Shown here: piece by piece, positions 39,027 through 48,483 of the stretch | How the letters are laid out: each line of letters starts with the position of its first letter | Numbering within the stretch: position 1 is the stretch's first letter | Origin: [Borrelia] lusitaniae | GTDB taxonomy: Bacteria; Spirochaetota; Spirochaetia; Borreliales; Borreliaceae | Direction of reading: 5' to 3' | Assembly (NCBI RefSeq): GCF_030440365.1 | Contig: NZ_CP124050.1 | Coordinates: forward strand, 62,001-126,000 | Length of the DNA: 64,000 nucleotides | Notes under the pieces: generated by a model | The model's input: the letters and a program-made list of their open reading frames with translations, nothing else | Database searches by the model: none | What the model was told of the DNA's origin: nothing | Translations under genes and position numbers: made by a program

Positions 39027-39548
39027 ATGGGATTAACAAAATTCTACAAATTAATACTAATATTTCTTTTTGCAACAAGATTATTTCCAATAAAAGATGA
39101 AAAATTAAACAATAAACTTGAATTATTTTCAAACGTAGAAACAAAAATAAAAGAAAAATCTAAGACTTACGATTCAAACTCAAACTTTAAAAAGACTAAA
39201 AAAGAATCAATTTTAAAAAAAGATACAAACGGTGAAAAAAATACAAATTCCAATATATACATACAAAAATCAAAAAAAATTAATTACCCTAAAAGAGATT
39301 TAAGCAATAAAATCAATCAAAAAACCGCAAATGCTGAAAATTTTACAACAAATCATTATGTTAAAGTTTATCCTAGCTATAAAAATGATAACTTTGAAAC
39401 AATTAAAAATACTAATAAATTTCCAGTTAAAACCGAAAAAACTCATGTGCTAATTGGCCCAATATTAAAAGATAACCTGGGGATAATAATTAAAATGTTA
39501 AAAACAAAAGGGTACACTTTAATAGAATATATAGAGGATAATAATTAA
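39027..39548 (+). CDS. Exported basic protein with a SPOR-like C-terminus
   Basis: This 173-residue protein has a signal-like or anchor start (MGLTKFYKLILIFLFATRLFPIKD). A long low-complexity Lys, Asn and Ser linker covers about 30-125. The short end, THVLIGPILKDNLGIIIKMLKTKGYTLIEYI, looks like the second half of a SPOR domain (usual pattern VxVGPf...A...L...GY). SPOR domains bind denuded septal peptidoglycan. Only half the domain is recognisable, so the assignment is tentative. Its TAA overlaps the stop of the converging phosphoribosyltransferase gene. Confidence 0.7.
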   Translation: MGLTKFYKLILIFLFATRLFPIKDEKLNNKLELFSNVETKIKEKSKTYDSNSNFKKTKKESILKKDTNGEKNTNSNIYIQKSKKINYPKRDLSNKINQKTANAENFTTNHYVKVYPSYKNDNFETIKNTNKFPVKTEKTHVLIGPILKDNLGIIIKMLKTKGYTLIEYIEDNN

Positions 39549-40138
39549 GATTTATTTTTTGACAAAAATTTTAAAATCTCATTAAGCTCATCATCTATAT
39601 ATTTAAAACTATTTTCATATTCACCTTCATTTAATCCTGTTAGCTCATGATTTCCATAATGAATCCAAGTATTTAATTCTTCTTGGCTAGAATATTTATT
39701 AACATAATAATCAGGAATATAATCTACAAATCCATGATCTTTATAATCATAAACTGCTATTTTAACATTTTTATTCTCTATACCCTTTTTTAAAACTTCA
39801 CCTTTCAAATAAACAATAGTACGACCAGTATCAAAAATATCGTCAACAAATAAAACTTTATCGCCTGCTCTTAAATATTTGGGATCATAAGTCCAACCAT
39901 CTATCATTATCTTTTTTTGCTCATTTAAAATATCATAAGATCTAGCAACAACAGCAGCATATAAAAGAGGTTTATCTACTTTTACAAATTTAAAAAATTC
40001 GCTAATAATATTACCAAGATAAGCGCCCCCTCTCAAAGAGACATACATAATATCTGGAATAAATCCATCTTTATAAATTTTATAAGCAAGCTTAAAACCA
40101 TTAATTCTTATCTCTTCATAAGAAATATATTTTTTCAT
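39545..40138 (-). CDS. Purine phosphoribosyltransferase-like protein
   Basis: This 197-residue type I phosphoribosyltransferase has the PRPP loop KVLFVDDIFDTGRTIVYL at about residues 92-109 and an upstream PDIMYVSLRGGAYLG loop. The family uses PRPP to salvage a purine base (hypoxanthine, guanine or xanthine), which matters in an organism lacking de novo purine synthesis. The base-specificity hood cannot be read from sequence. HYGNHELTG and WIHYGN near the C-terminus resemble xanthine/hypoxanthine-type enzymes of archaeal kind. It ends 4 bases inside the SPOR-like gene on the other strand. Confidence 0.8.
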   Translation of the reverse strand: MKKYISYEEIRINGFKLAYKIYKDGFIPDIMYVSLRGGAYLGNIISEFFKFVKVDKPLLYAAVVARSYDILNEQKKIMIDGWTYDPKYLRAGDKVLFVDDIFDTGRTIVYLKGEVLKKGIENKNVKIAVYDYKDHGFVDYIPDYYVNKYSSQEELNTWIHYGNHELTGLNEGEYENSFKYIDDELNEILKFLSKNKS

Positions 40139-40277
40139 AATTTAAACTTATTCCTTCCTAATAATAAATTCATTTAAGCAAAATATTTTATTTACAAAGT
40201 CCCACATAAATATTTACATAAAATAAAAACATTACAATTTAAAACAAAGTTTAACAAATTATAAACAAAACAAAAAA

Positions 40278-40300
40278 GGGTTAAGATCAACTCTTAACCC
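40278..40300 (-). terminator. Rho-independent terminator of htrA
   Basis: The 9-base-pair stem GGGTTAAGA/TCTTAACCC with a 5-base loop is followed on the minus strand by TTTTTTG. It lies 14 bases past the htrA stop codon. Confidence 0.88.
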
Positions 40301-40314
40301 AAAACTAAAATTTA

Positions 40315-41739
40315 CTAAAACGAAATGTTAAAAGAATCGTTTCCTCTTAAAATTTTATAAGTATTTTTTCCAGTAGTAAGAGCATCATAAAATTCTCTTA
40401 AATTAGAAACACTTTTTGAATTTACAGAAAGAATTACATCTCCTGATTTCATTTTAATGCTTGATGCTAAATTTTTATCAATATAATCAACAACAACACC
40501 TTTAATCCAATTTCTTAAATTAAGCTGAGCTTTAATATCTTCAACTAATGGATACACAATAAACCCCGGAAGCATTCTAGAAGAAGAAAGTTCTTTATCC
40601 TTAGGTCTAACAGCAAGAATAATCTCAATAGTTTTTTTGACACTACCTCTTAAAATCTCTACATTTACTTTCTCACCAGCATAAAAATCACTAATATAGG
40701 ATGTAACGTCTTGAAAAGCGCTCATAGAAATCCCATTAACCTTTACAATAATGTCACCTGCTCTAAGTCCTGATTTAATAGCAGGTGAACCTGGATAAAG
40801 CGATGCAATAATTGCAGCTGAAACATCATTATCTTCAACTCCCAAGCTTTTTAGCACCTCAGAATCTCTTGTCTTTAAAGGATAAAAAGAAATTCCAAGC
40901 CATGCTGATTCTATTTTTTTACCTTTAAGGAAAAAATCTACAGTACTTTTAATATTATTAACAGGAATTGCAAAACCTAACCCAATATTTCCACCAGAAT
41001 TTGAAGCTATCCAAGCATTAATTCCAACAACCTCACCTTTTATATTTACAAGAGGCCCGCCTGAATTACCTCTGTTGATTGCAGCATCAGTTTGAATAAA
41101 TAAATTCCTTGATTGCAAATTAGGGTTTGCAGAGCGTTGCAATCCACTTACAATACCTGCTGTAACTGTAAAACTAAATTGAAAAGGACTGCCTACTGCC
41201 ATAACCCAATCACCTATTTCAAGCTTATCACTATCTCCAAGATCAGCTACTTTAATAGTTGAGTCATCACTTTCAAAGCTAATAAGAGCAATGTCTTTTT
41301 TTTCATCTTTGCCAATTAACTTAGCCTTATGCTTTTTTTTATCATAAGATACAACTTCAAGTTCAGTTGCCTTATCTACTACATGGCTATTTGTAACTAC
41401 ATAAAATAATGATTTTTTTTGAGAATCTCTACCAATTATTACCCCAGACCCTGCCCAATTACTTTTTCTCTCAGAATTAAATTCTGGCATATCAAAAAAG
41501 AAAAATGGAATCTGAAAACTCTGCTTAATTACCCCTGTTGCATGAACTTCTACAGATGAGGGTAAAATTTTCTTGGAAACTTCCCTAAAAGAATCTTGTA
41601 AAGCTTGTACTGTATTGTCCTTTTCTTCAGCAAAAACAATGTTGCTTCTATTATAATCTAGATAATGCATTCCAATAAAAAACCCAATACCCAAAGTCAA
41701 AAAACTGAGAATAAATCCAGAAAAAAATTTTTTTTCCAC
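40315..41739 (-). CDS. htrA: Periplasmic serine protease HtrA (DegP family)
   Basis: This protein of about 474 residues has an N-terminal membrane anchor or signal ([22 protein letters not shown]), a trypsin-like domain and two PDZ domains (about residues 265-360 and 385-470). The catalytic triad is visible: His in VTNSHVV, Asp in KDIALISF, Ser in NRGNSGGPL. It degrades misfolded envelope proteins; the Borrelia HtrA is also known to cleave host matrix proteins. The start is GTG 41739 with GGAGG 8 bases upstream. A GTG at 41754 would place the SD inside the gene. A strong hairpin terminator follows. Confidence 0.95.
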   Translation of the reverse strand: MEKKFFSGFILSFLTLGIGFFIGMHYLDYNRSNIVFAEEKDNTVQALQDSFREVSKKILPSSVEVHATGVIKQSFQIPFFFFDMPEFNSERKSNWAGSGVIIGRDSQKKSLFYVVTNSHVVDKATELEVVSYDKKKHKAKLIGKDEKKDIALISFESDDSTIKVADLGDSDKLEIGDWVMAVGSPFQFSFTVTAGIVSGLQRSANPNLQSRNLFIQTDAAINRGNSGGPLVNIKGEVVGINAWIASNSGGNIGLGFAIPVNNIKSTVDFFLKGKKIESAWLGISFYPLKTRDSEVLKSLGVEDNDVSAAIIASLYPGSPAIKSGLRAGDIIVKVNGISMSAFQDVTSYISDFYAGEKVNVEILRGSVKKTIEIILAVRPKDKELSSSRMLPGFIVYPLVEDIKAQLNLRNWIKGVVVDYIDKNLASSIKMKSGDVILSVNSKSVSNLREFYDALTTGKNTYKILRGNDSFNISF

Positions 41740-41805
41740 TTTAATAACCTCCACATAATTACTTAATTTTATAAAAAATATTTTAATAATTGATTAATTT
41801 GAAAT

Positions 41806-42561
41806 TTAAACTTCACTTAAAATTAAAGGCAATCCATCAACAACGGCAACAGTGTGTTCAAAATGTGCAGAATAACTAAGATCAGATGCAAAAACGGTCC
41901 AACCGTCACTTTTTATTGAAACCTCATGCCCCTTTAAGTTTACCATAGGCTCAATAGCCAAAACCATACCTTCTTGAATTCTAATATTTTTAAAAAAAGG
42001 AGCATAATAATTTGGAACACTTGGTTCTTCGTGAAGTTGAAATCCAACACCGTGACCTGTATATTCTCTAACTATTCCAAACCCAAATGGTTTTATATAC
42101 TCCTCTATTGCTTTTGATATATTTAAAATTCTATTTCCCACTTTCATCTCAGCAATGCCTTTGTAAAGAGAAGCATTTGTAACTTCTAAGAGTTTATCGA
42201 TACTAGAATCTACAATTCCTACTTTAAAAGTTTTTGCCATATCGCTATAAAACCCATCAAGAATAACTCCACAATCAATACTAATAATATCCCCATCAGC
42301 TAATTTTCTTTTTCCAGGAATACCGTGAATAACTTCTTCATTAACAGATGCACAAATAGTGCCCTTAAACCCATGATATCCTTTAAAAGCAGGCTTGGCT
42401 TTATTCTTAATAATAAAATCGTAGGCTATCAAATCAAGCTCTTTGGTACTAATACCAGGAACAATATTCCTTTCAACTTCTAACAAAGTAAGCGCTAACA
42501 AACTTGCTGAAGCTTTAATTTTTTGAATCTCATCTTTAGATTTCAATCTTAGTTTAGTCAA
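41806..42561 (-). CDS. map: Type I methionine aminopeptidase
   Basis: This 251-residue enzyme removes the initiator Met. The metal ligands are visible: Asp in SIDCG, Asp in GFYSDMAKTF, His in YTGHGVGFQLHEEP, Glu in AIEPMVNL and Glu in FEHTVAVV. A second His is present in LHEEP. The start overlaps the end of the TPR gene upstream by 8 bases, so the nusB, TPR and map genes look like one unit. Confidence 0.96.
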   Translation of the reverse strand: MTKLRLKSKDEIQKIKASASLLALTLLEVERNIVPGISTKELDLIAYDFIIKNKAKPAFKGYHGFKGTICASVNEEVIHGIPGKRKLADGDIISIDCGVILDGFYSDMAKTFKVGIVDSSIDKLLEVTNASLYKGIAEMKVGNRILNISKAIEEYIKPFGFGIVREYTGHGVGFQLHEEPSVPNYYAPFFKNIRIQEGMVLAIEPMVNLKGHEVSIKSDGWTVFASDLSYSAHFEHTVAVVDGLPLILSEV

Positions 42562-44218
42562 AATTAAACTTCCTTTCTTTGAGTGTATCTATCATATTTT
42601 TATAAAGCCTTCCTTCATCAGTTTTATAAAAAGAATAAGAAGTTAAAATAGATTCTCTGCCTTTTTCCATTTTTCCCAAATAAAGATAATTAATTCCTTG
42701 TTTTAAATAGATTTTTGATAAAAGCTCACGCTCATATTGATTAGCATCTTTATCATAAAAACTGCTAGGCAATAAAGATATTCCTTTATTAAAATAACTT
42801 TCTGCTTCCTCATAATCCTTCTCAGAAAAGCTCAAAACTCCAAGGTTATAATAAACTCCAAACATGTATTTTTGATATTTATTGTCAAAAATTATCCTTT
42901 TTGAACTAATAAAATCTCTTTTAAGAAAATAATAATAAAATTTATAAAAATCATACCAATCTTGTTTATTTTCAGAAAAATTATAAATTTTAAAAAATAA
43001 ATCCAAGTCTTTTAAATCTGAATAAAGCAGCAAATTCCAAGCCAAAAATTGAGCAATGCTAGAATTGTACTCTGTTTTGTAAAATAGTCGCCATAAATAA
43101 GATTTTTTTGCTTCATACTCAGAATTTTCATAATTTAATGCAAAATAAATTTTAAAAAATAAAGGGTCTTCCTTGTAATTAGCTATAATCTCATTGGCTT
43201 TAGAATAATTTTTAATTCTAAAATATATGCTTGCTAAATAATAATTTATTATCTTATTGCCTTCAAATACTTCATTAGCCTTATTTAAATAAGAAACTGC
43301 TCTTTTAAAATCATTCTCATTATCGGCTATTAGTGCAAGGTTTAAATAAACAAGAACATTATAATCAGGAAATTTTGTATAAAGCTTTAAATATTCATTC
43401 TTGGCATTCTTAAAATCTCCTTTTTTAAAATAAGCATCAGCAAGCAAAAAAAGTAAAGTAGGATCATCTCCATTTTCAATGAACTTAAGATTAGAAATTG
43501 TAAAATCAAAATCATTAAGATTGTATGAAATATATGCAAGCTCTTTGAAAAAGTTTTTATCTTCTTTAATTTTAAAAAGTATACGCTTAGCAGCATTTAT
43601 GTTTTTTTTATCTATATACAAAAGCATTGCATTTACTAAAAATGCATTATTTTTAAGATTTAAGCCCATCTCTTCAAAAACACGAGCATCCTTTTCTCTG
43701 TAGATTTTATCAATAAATTTGTTAAAATCCAAAACTCCATTATCTGCACTTAAATTTTTAATAAAAACTTCATCATAAAGACTTTGATACTCTTCACTAT
43801 TTAAAAGATATTGATTTGCAATTCTATAAGCATCTTTTAAAAACCCAATTTTAAGCTTAGAATAAACTTCTAAAGCTCTTAGTTTCAAATTACCAGGCAA
43901 AGCTTTAACACTAAGGGTTACTATCTCCCCCATAAGATGATAATCGCCTGTATTTAAAGCCAAAACTTTAGCTCTTTTAATAAGAGTTAGCCATTTAAAT
44001 TCGGTATTAGCATAATATGATGAAAATTGTATTGCTTTTTTAGCATCAGTAAATTTTTCATTACTGATATAAAAATCAACTCCTACAATAAGCTTGCTAA
44101 AATCTTTCTCGCCTTTCAAAAAATATAAAATATTGGGATTAGAATAGAAATAAAAACCACCCAAAAAAACCGATAATAAGAATAATAAAATGAATACTAA
44201 AGTTTTATTTTTTTTCAA
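42554..44218 (-). CDS. Membrane-anchored TPR protein
   Basis: This 554-residue protein has an N-terminal membrane anchor or uncleaved signal (LVFILLFLLSVFLGGFYFY, residues 6-24). Several TPR repeats follow over residues 240-340 (LLADAYFKKGDFKNAKNEYLKLYTKFPDYNVLVYLNLALI, DFKRAVSYLNKANEVF) and again near 455-530 (YNLGVLSFSEKDYEEAESYFNKGISLLPSS). Such repeats hold protein complexes together. The partner is unknown. It overlaps nusB by 14 bases and map by 8 bases. Confidence 0.78.
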   Translation of the reverse strand: MKKNKTLVFILLFLLSVFLGGFYFYSNPNILYFLKGEKDFSKLIVGVDFYISNEKFTDAKKAIQFSSYYANTEFKWLTLIKRAKVLALNTGDYHLMGEIVTLSVKALPGNLKLRALEVYSKLKIGFLKDAYRIANQYLLNSEEYQSLYDEVFIKNLSADNGVLDFNKFIDKIYREKDARVFEEMGLNLKNNAFLVNAMLLYIDKKNINAAKRILFKIKEDKNFFKELAYISYNLNDFDFTISNLKFIENGDDPTLLFLLADAYFKKGDFKNAKNEYLKLYTKFPDYNVLVYLNLALIADNENDFKRAVSYLNKANEVFEGNKIINYYLASIYFRIKNYSKANEIIANYKEDPLFFKIYFALNYENSEYEAKKSYLWRLFYKTEYNSSIAQFLAWNLLLYSDLKDLDLFFKIYNFSENKQDWYDFYKFYYYFLKRDFISSKRIIFDNKYQKYMFGVYYNLGVLSFSEKDYEEAESYFNKGISLLPSSFYDKDANQYERELLSKIYLKQGINYLYLGKMEKGRESILTSYSFYKTDEGRLYKNMIDTLKERKFNFD

Positions 44219-44633
44219 TACAACTCTCCATATTTTTCAATAAAGCATCAAGTATACCATTTATAAATTTGTCAGAGTTTTTACTGCCATATTTCTTGGC
44301 AATCAAAATTGCCTCATCAATTACAGCACGCTTTGAAGTTCCAAAATTTTGGAACTTCAAAGAATAAACACCCATTCTAAGTATTGCAAGATCAACCTTA
44401 TCCATTCGATCTAAGGACCAATTCCAAGAAATATCCCTAATCAAACTATCAATATGCTCTAAATTATTAAAAGTACCATTTACCAAAGAAGAATAAAACG
44501 ACTTAATAGATTCATTTTCTATATCTAATCCTTTATCTTCAATATTAAAAATATCAAAAATATCGTCCATTGCGCTTTGATTAATATCAATACTATAAAT
44601 CTTTTGAAAAGCCAAAACTCTAACTTCATGCAT
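44205..44633 (-). CDS. nusB: Transcription antitermination factor NusB
   Basis: This all-helical factor of about 142 residues works in rRNA antitermination with S10. HEVRVLAFQKIYSID at the start and the C-terminal RAVIDEAILIAKKYGSKNSDKFINGILDALL are the NusB hallmarks. Three in-frame starts are possible (44657, 44642 and 44633). I chose 44633 because the family begins just before the R-x-L-A-F-Q helix. No SD decides the matter, and a TATAAT box lies over the longest version. Confidence 0.87.
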   Translation of the reverse strand: MHEVRVLAFQKIYSIDINQSAMDDIFDIFNIEDKGLDIENESIKSFYSSLVNGTFNNLEHIDSLIRDISWNWSLDRMDKVDLAILRMGVYSLKFQNFGTSKRAVIDEAILIAKKYGSKNSDKFINGILDALLKNMESCIEKK

Positions 44634-44670
44634 TAAATTCATACCAAAATTATACAAATAAAAATATGTT

Positions 44671-45681
44671 TTATTTTAGACTAGAATCCAAGATTTGTAT
44701 ATTAGCAGACTTGCTAAGCTTGCCATACATATCTTGCTGAGCTTTAACAACAATTTGCTGTTGTTGAATATTAACCATATTATTTCTTATTGCATCTTTG
44801 ACAATCAAGTCCGTAGTAGGCGATATTTTATCATTCAAACCTAAAAATCTTTGGGCATATTTTTCTGTAACTTTAACAATATGAAACCCTTCCTTTGAAG
44901 CAATAGGCGAAGATATATCACCCTTATTAAAATTAAAAACTTCTTTTACAAAATCAGCTCCAAGAAGATTTTGAGCATTTTGATCACCCCTTGACAAAAA
45001 GCCAAGATCGCCATTTTTGGCTTTAGAAGATTCATCATTTGAATATTTTCTTACAGCTTCTTCAAAAGTAATTTTTTTTGATCTTATTTGGCCTAAAATA
45101 TCTTTTGCTTGATCTAAAACATCTGATCTTTTTTTATCCTTAGTAGAAAAAAATACATGACTAACTCTTGAAATATCGGGATTTACAAATCTGGTTTTAT
45201 TAGCCTCATAATACTCAACAATCTCTTTCTCACTTGGGGTTTTCACTTCGGAAAACTTAGGCTGAGCTTGTTTTAAAACAAGTTTTTGGGAAGACAAAGA
45301 TCTTTTCATTGAAGACAAAAGCTCGGCCCAATTTGTACCTTGTTTTTCTATCATCTGTTTTATTTGTTCATCAGTAAGATTTACAAGTCCAAATTGAGTT
45401 CTAATTGTTTGCATAACCTCGTCATCTGAAATTTTAATTCCTTGTTTTGAAGCTTCTTGACTAAAAAGAACATCTGCTATTAAAACTTGCAAAACTTGCT
45501 TTTTTTCAGCAGCAGTCAAATCTCGACCTTGAGTCTTTTTAAATATATCAACCTTAGAATCAAAACTGGTTTTAGTAATAATTTCATTATTATATAAATT
45601 AATAATAGCAACAGGAGTATTTTGAGCAAAAGAGTTAATCCCAACGATTCCCAATATTACTAAAAATAAAAAACTCTTCAT
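44671..45681 (-). CDS. Periplasmic parvulin-type peptidyl-prolyl isomerase (SurA/PrsA-like)
   Basis: This 336-residue protein has a signal peptide (MKSFLFLVILGIVGINSFAQ), a SurA-type N-terminal chaperone domain (about 25-160) and one parvulin domain near 165-270 (SRVSHVFFSTKDKKRSDVLDQAKDILGQIRSK...YSNDESSKAKNGDLGFLSRGDQ...PIASKEGFHIVKV). It should assist folding of outer-membrane proteins. The HTD-type histidine near the start and the GFHIVKV end are typical of the fold. It is 13 bases upstream of the nusB region. Confidence 0.9.
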   Translation of the reverse strand: MKSFLFLVILGIVGINSFAQNTPVAIINLYNNEIITKTSFDSKVDIFKKTQGRDLTAAEKKQVLQVLIADVLFSQEASKQGIKISDDEVMQTIRTQFGLVNLTDEQIKQMIEKQGTNWAELLSSMKRSLSSQKLVLKQAQPKFSEVKTPSEKEIVEYYEANKTRFVNPDISRVSHVFFSTKDKKRSDVLDQAKDILGQIRSKKITFEEAVRKYSNDESSKAKNGDLGFLSRGDQNAQNLLGADFVKEVFNFNKGDISSPIASKEGFHIVKVTEKYAQRFLGLNDKISPTTDLIVKDAIRNNMVNIQQQQIVVKAQQDMYGKLSKSANIQILDSSLK

Positions 45682-45760
45682 AACATAACCTCTAATTAAA
45701 TAATCACTTACCCACTAATTTAGCAAAATTTTACATTTAAATCTAGTTAATAGAATATTT

Positions 45761-46957
45761 TCATCTATACAAAAAACTAGAAATTCCTTGGCCACCGCCA
45801 ACACAAAGAGATACTATTCCTTTTGTTTTATTCTTCATTTTCATAAAACGAGAAAGTGTTAATAAAATTCTTGAACCACTAACTGAAAATGGATGCCCCA
45901 AAGCAATAGCACCACCATTTACATTAATAATATCACTAGTTATATTATATTTTTTAAACAAGGCCTTTTCAATGCTTAATGCTTGAACGGCAAACGCTTC
46001 GTTTACCTCAATCAAATCTATTTCGCCAGGATTTAAACTTAATTTATTAATAATACCTTCAATAGCTATATAAGCTCCAAAACCCATATAAAGAGGATCA
46101 AGTCCTACACTTTTAAATCCACCAATATAAGCTAATGGACTTACCCCTAAGCTTTTTACTTTTTGCTCACTTGCTAAAATTAAAAAACAAGCCCCGTCAT
46201 TTAAACTAGAAGAATTTCCAGCAGTTACTGTGCCCGACTCTTTAAAAACAGGCTTAAGAGATGCCAACTTATTTAGAGTTAAATTATCTCTTATTTCCTC
46301 ATCACTTGAGACAACCCTACTAGAATTGGTCTTTTTATCAAAAAAAGTCAAAGGATAAATTTCATCTTCAAAATATCCAAGCTCTCTTGCCTTTAATGCC
46401 TTTTTATGAGAATTAAATGCAAATTCATCTTGCATCTCTCTTGTTATTTTATATTTTTCTGAAAGATTTTCAGCTGTAAGTCCCATTGAAATAAAATTTA
46501 GAGGATCTATTAAAGCATCTTTTTGAATTGAATCTTCGAGTCCAAAATTACCAAATTTAAGACCGTCAAATCTAATCTTTCTGGGTAATAAATAAGGAGA
46601 ATTGGTTAAATCTTCCACCCCTCCGGCTAAAACAATATCATTGTCCCCAAGAGCAATAGAATTAAATGCAAGCTCCAAAGCCTTAAGACCAGAACCACAA
46701 ACTTTATTAACGCTAAATGCAGGCACAGAATCGTCTAAATTAGATTTTAAAGCAATTTGCCTTGCAATGTTTTGACCAAGTCCCGCAGATATTACATTCC
46801 CAACGATGACCTCATCCACTTTGCATAAATTATTTCTTCCAAGCAAAGCTTTAACAACTTTTGAAGATTCATCAATAATATCTAAACCTTTAAAAAAACC
46901 TCCAAACTTGGTATTGGGAGTTCTAAGTCCATCAATAATAGCTACCTTTTTTATCAC
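45761..46957 (-). CDS. fadA: Acetyl-CoA acetyltransferase (thiolase)
   Basis: This enzyme of about 398 residues has the acylating Cys in NKVCGSGLKALEL, the His in GGAIALGHPFSVSG and the second Cys in SLCVGGGQG. In Borrelia, which has no beta-oxidation, it most likely condenses acetyl-CoA to acetoacetyl-CoA for the mevalonate route to isoprenoids; that route is coded elsewhere. The start is GTG 46957 (MIKKVAIIDGLRTP), with AGGAG 5 bases upstream. The longer frame to 47008 adds residues that do not fit thiolases. Confidence 0.93.
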   Translation of the reverse strand: MIKKVAIIDGLRTPNTKFGGFFKGLDIIDESSKVVKALLGRNNLCKVDEVIVGNVISAGLGQNIARQIALKSNLDDSVPAFSVNKVCGSGLKALELAFNSIALGDNDIVLAGGVEDLTNSPYLLPRKIRFDGLKFGNFGLEDSIQKDALIDPLNFISMGLTAENLSEKYKITREMQDEFAFNSHKKALKARELGYFEDEIYPLTFFDKKTNSSRVVSSDEEIRDNLTLNKLASLKPVFKESGTVTAGNSSSLNDGACFLILASEQKVKSLGVSPLAYIGGFKSVGLDPLYMGFGAYIAIEGIINKLSLNPGEIDLIEVNEAFAVQALSIEKALFKKYNITSDIINVNGGAIALGHPFSVSGSRILLTLSRFMKMKNKTKGIVSLCVGGGQGISSFLYR

Positions 46958-47078
46958 AATTACTCCTAAAGTCTTAAGTAAACTCCATTGAATTATACAA
47001 TAGCTCAATATAAAAACTAAGTTTATTTAATAAAAAAATAAACTATTTAGCCTAAATTTTCTAATAAACAAACTAAAG

Positions 47079-47087
47079 TGTTATACT
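47079..47087 (+). promoter_or_regulatory. Extended -10 box giving a possible leaderless mRNA
   Basis: TGTTATACT is a TG-N-TATACT extended -10. Only six bases lie between it and the GTG start at 47094, and no SD is present there. Transcription would begin at about the start codon. Confidence 0.5.
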
Positions 47088-47093
47088 TTTAAA

Positions 47094-48464
47094 GTGGGGT
47101 TAAAAAAAAGAATTTTCATAATCTTTATAATTTCTATTTCTACCTTAAAAGCTTATTCTTATAATTATGCCATCCAATACAAAAATGAAGGTATTGACAA
47201 ATATTATTTTGAAATACTAAATGATGGATTTGGATTTTCATTAAGCGATTTTTTTGATGATTTAAGAAGTGGATCTCTAATTTTCACATATGCTTCAAAA
47301 TACAATTTTATAATAAATTTAGAAGCACACATGTTAACTTTTAGAGGCTATAAAGACTCACCAAAATCTTTAATTAGTAGAACAGACTTAATTGAAATAG
47401 GTTTCATGTATTACTTTCCAATTTTATTAATAATTAATGGAAAAAATTTTGGAGAAATAGACTTGGGAATTGGAATTAAAAACTTATTATTTGGAGATTG
47501 GGGGGGACACTTAATGCAAAACATAATACACCTCGTTTTAAATCAACATCGCCCAATTCCAAGTATAAAAAGCTACGATAACTACAATTACAGAGGATTT
47601 TTAAGCTTTGCTTTAAATTACTCTTACATGAATTTCTTAAATTTAGAAAATTATATAGATTTGTCTTATTTTGCAGATTTTTTTATAAAAAACAGCATTG
47701 GAATTACCTTAAAAAATGAAAATATTGGATTTGATATAAAACTTTACGCACAAATGCAAAATCAAATTAAAAGCCTTAAAACATATTCAAAAATACAAAT
47801 GGCAGAAACGGGAATTGGAATAAATTATCAATTTTACTCTAAAAATTTTTTCATAACAAACAATTTAAACATTAAAAATTTTTCAAACAAAGAGAATTTC
47901 TTAAGCGTTGGGGGATTTGGAATAATCATTACACCTGAAGAATATACGAAAACATCAGAATTAATAAATGAATTTAATATTTTAAGTAATAATTTTTACT
48001 TTGGATTTGATATTATGATCCCATTTAAAATAAGAAATTTAATATTTTATAAAATAAACGAAAACATCAACCATTACTCCTTAATCTCAACAAATTATTA
48101 CACCAATTATAATGAAACTAATAGCTTTACAAATAGATTATCGTCAGGCATCATGTATGAATTTTTACCCCAATCAACATTCAATCCTTACATCATTTCG
48201 GGATTATTTTTTGCCTATAATCAAAATAACGAAAATATTAAAAGCATCTTTAGACCAATAAGAATAAAAAACGCTCTTCAAGTTGGAATTGAAAATGAAT
48301 TGGGATTTTTGTTCAAAATGCTAAAATACCACAACACGGAGTATATTTTCAAAATATATTCAAAAGTCAGTTATGTTCCTTTAGCTTATAACCTAGATAA
48401 AAAAAAATTAGAAGAGCATTCTATTAACTTTAATTATTTAGGAATTGGAATAGTCATCAAATAA
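47094..48464 (+). CDS. Exported protein, possible outer-membrane beta-barrel
   Basis: This 456-residue protein has a signal peptide (MGLKKRIFIIFIISISTLKAYSYN). The mature part has many short alternating strands rich in Tyr, Phe, Asn and Gly (YRGFLSFALNYSYMNF, MAETGIGINYQFYSKNFFI, ENINHYSLISTNYYTNY, KISYVPLAYN-type ends) and no long hydrophobic helix. The last strand, SINFNYLGIGIVIK, resembles barrel C-termini. I infer an outer-membrane barrel; no family is recognised. The start is GTG with no SD, directly after an extended -10. It is a single gene between two minus-strand blocks. Confidence 0.7.
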   Translation: MGLKKRIFIIFIISISTLKAYSYNYAIQYKNEGIDKYYFEILNDGFGFSLSDFFDDLRSGSLIFTYASKYNFIINLEAHMLTFRGYKDSPKSLISRTDLIEIGFMYYFPILLIINGKNFGEIDLGIGIKNLLFGDWGGHLMQNIIHLVLNQHRPIPSIKSYDNYNYRGFLSFALNYSYMNFLNLENYIDLSYFADFFIKNSIGITLKNENIGFDIKLYAQMQNQIKSLKTYSKIQMAETGIGINYQFYSKNFFITNNLNIKNFSNKENFLSVGGFGIIITPEEYTKTSELINEFNILSNNFYFGFDIMIPFKIRNLIFYKINENINHYSLISTNYYTNYNETNSFTNRLSSGIMYEFLPQSTFNPYIISGLFFAYNQNNENIKSIFRPIRIKNALQVGIENELGFLFKMLKYHNTEYIFKIYSKVSYVPLAYNLDKKKLEEHSINFNYLGIGIVIK

Positions 48465-48483
48465 CAATATTAAATTAATTAAA

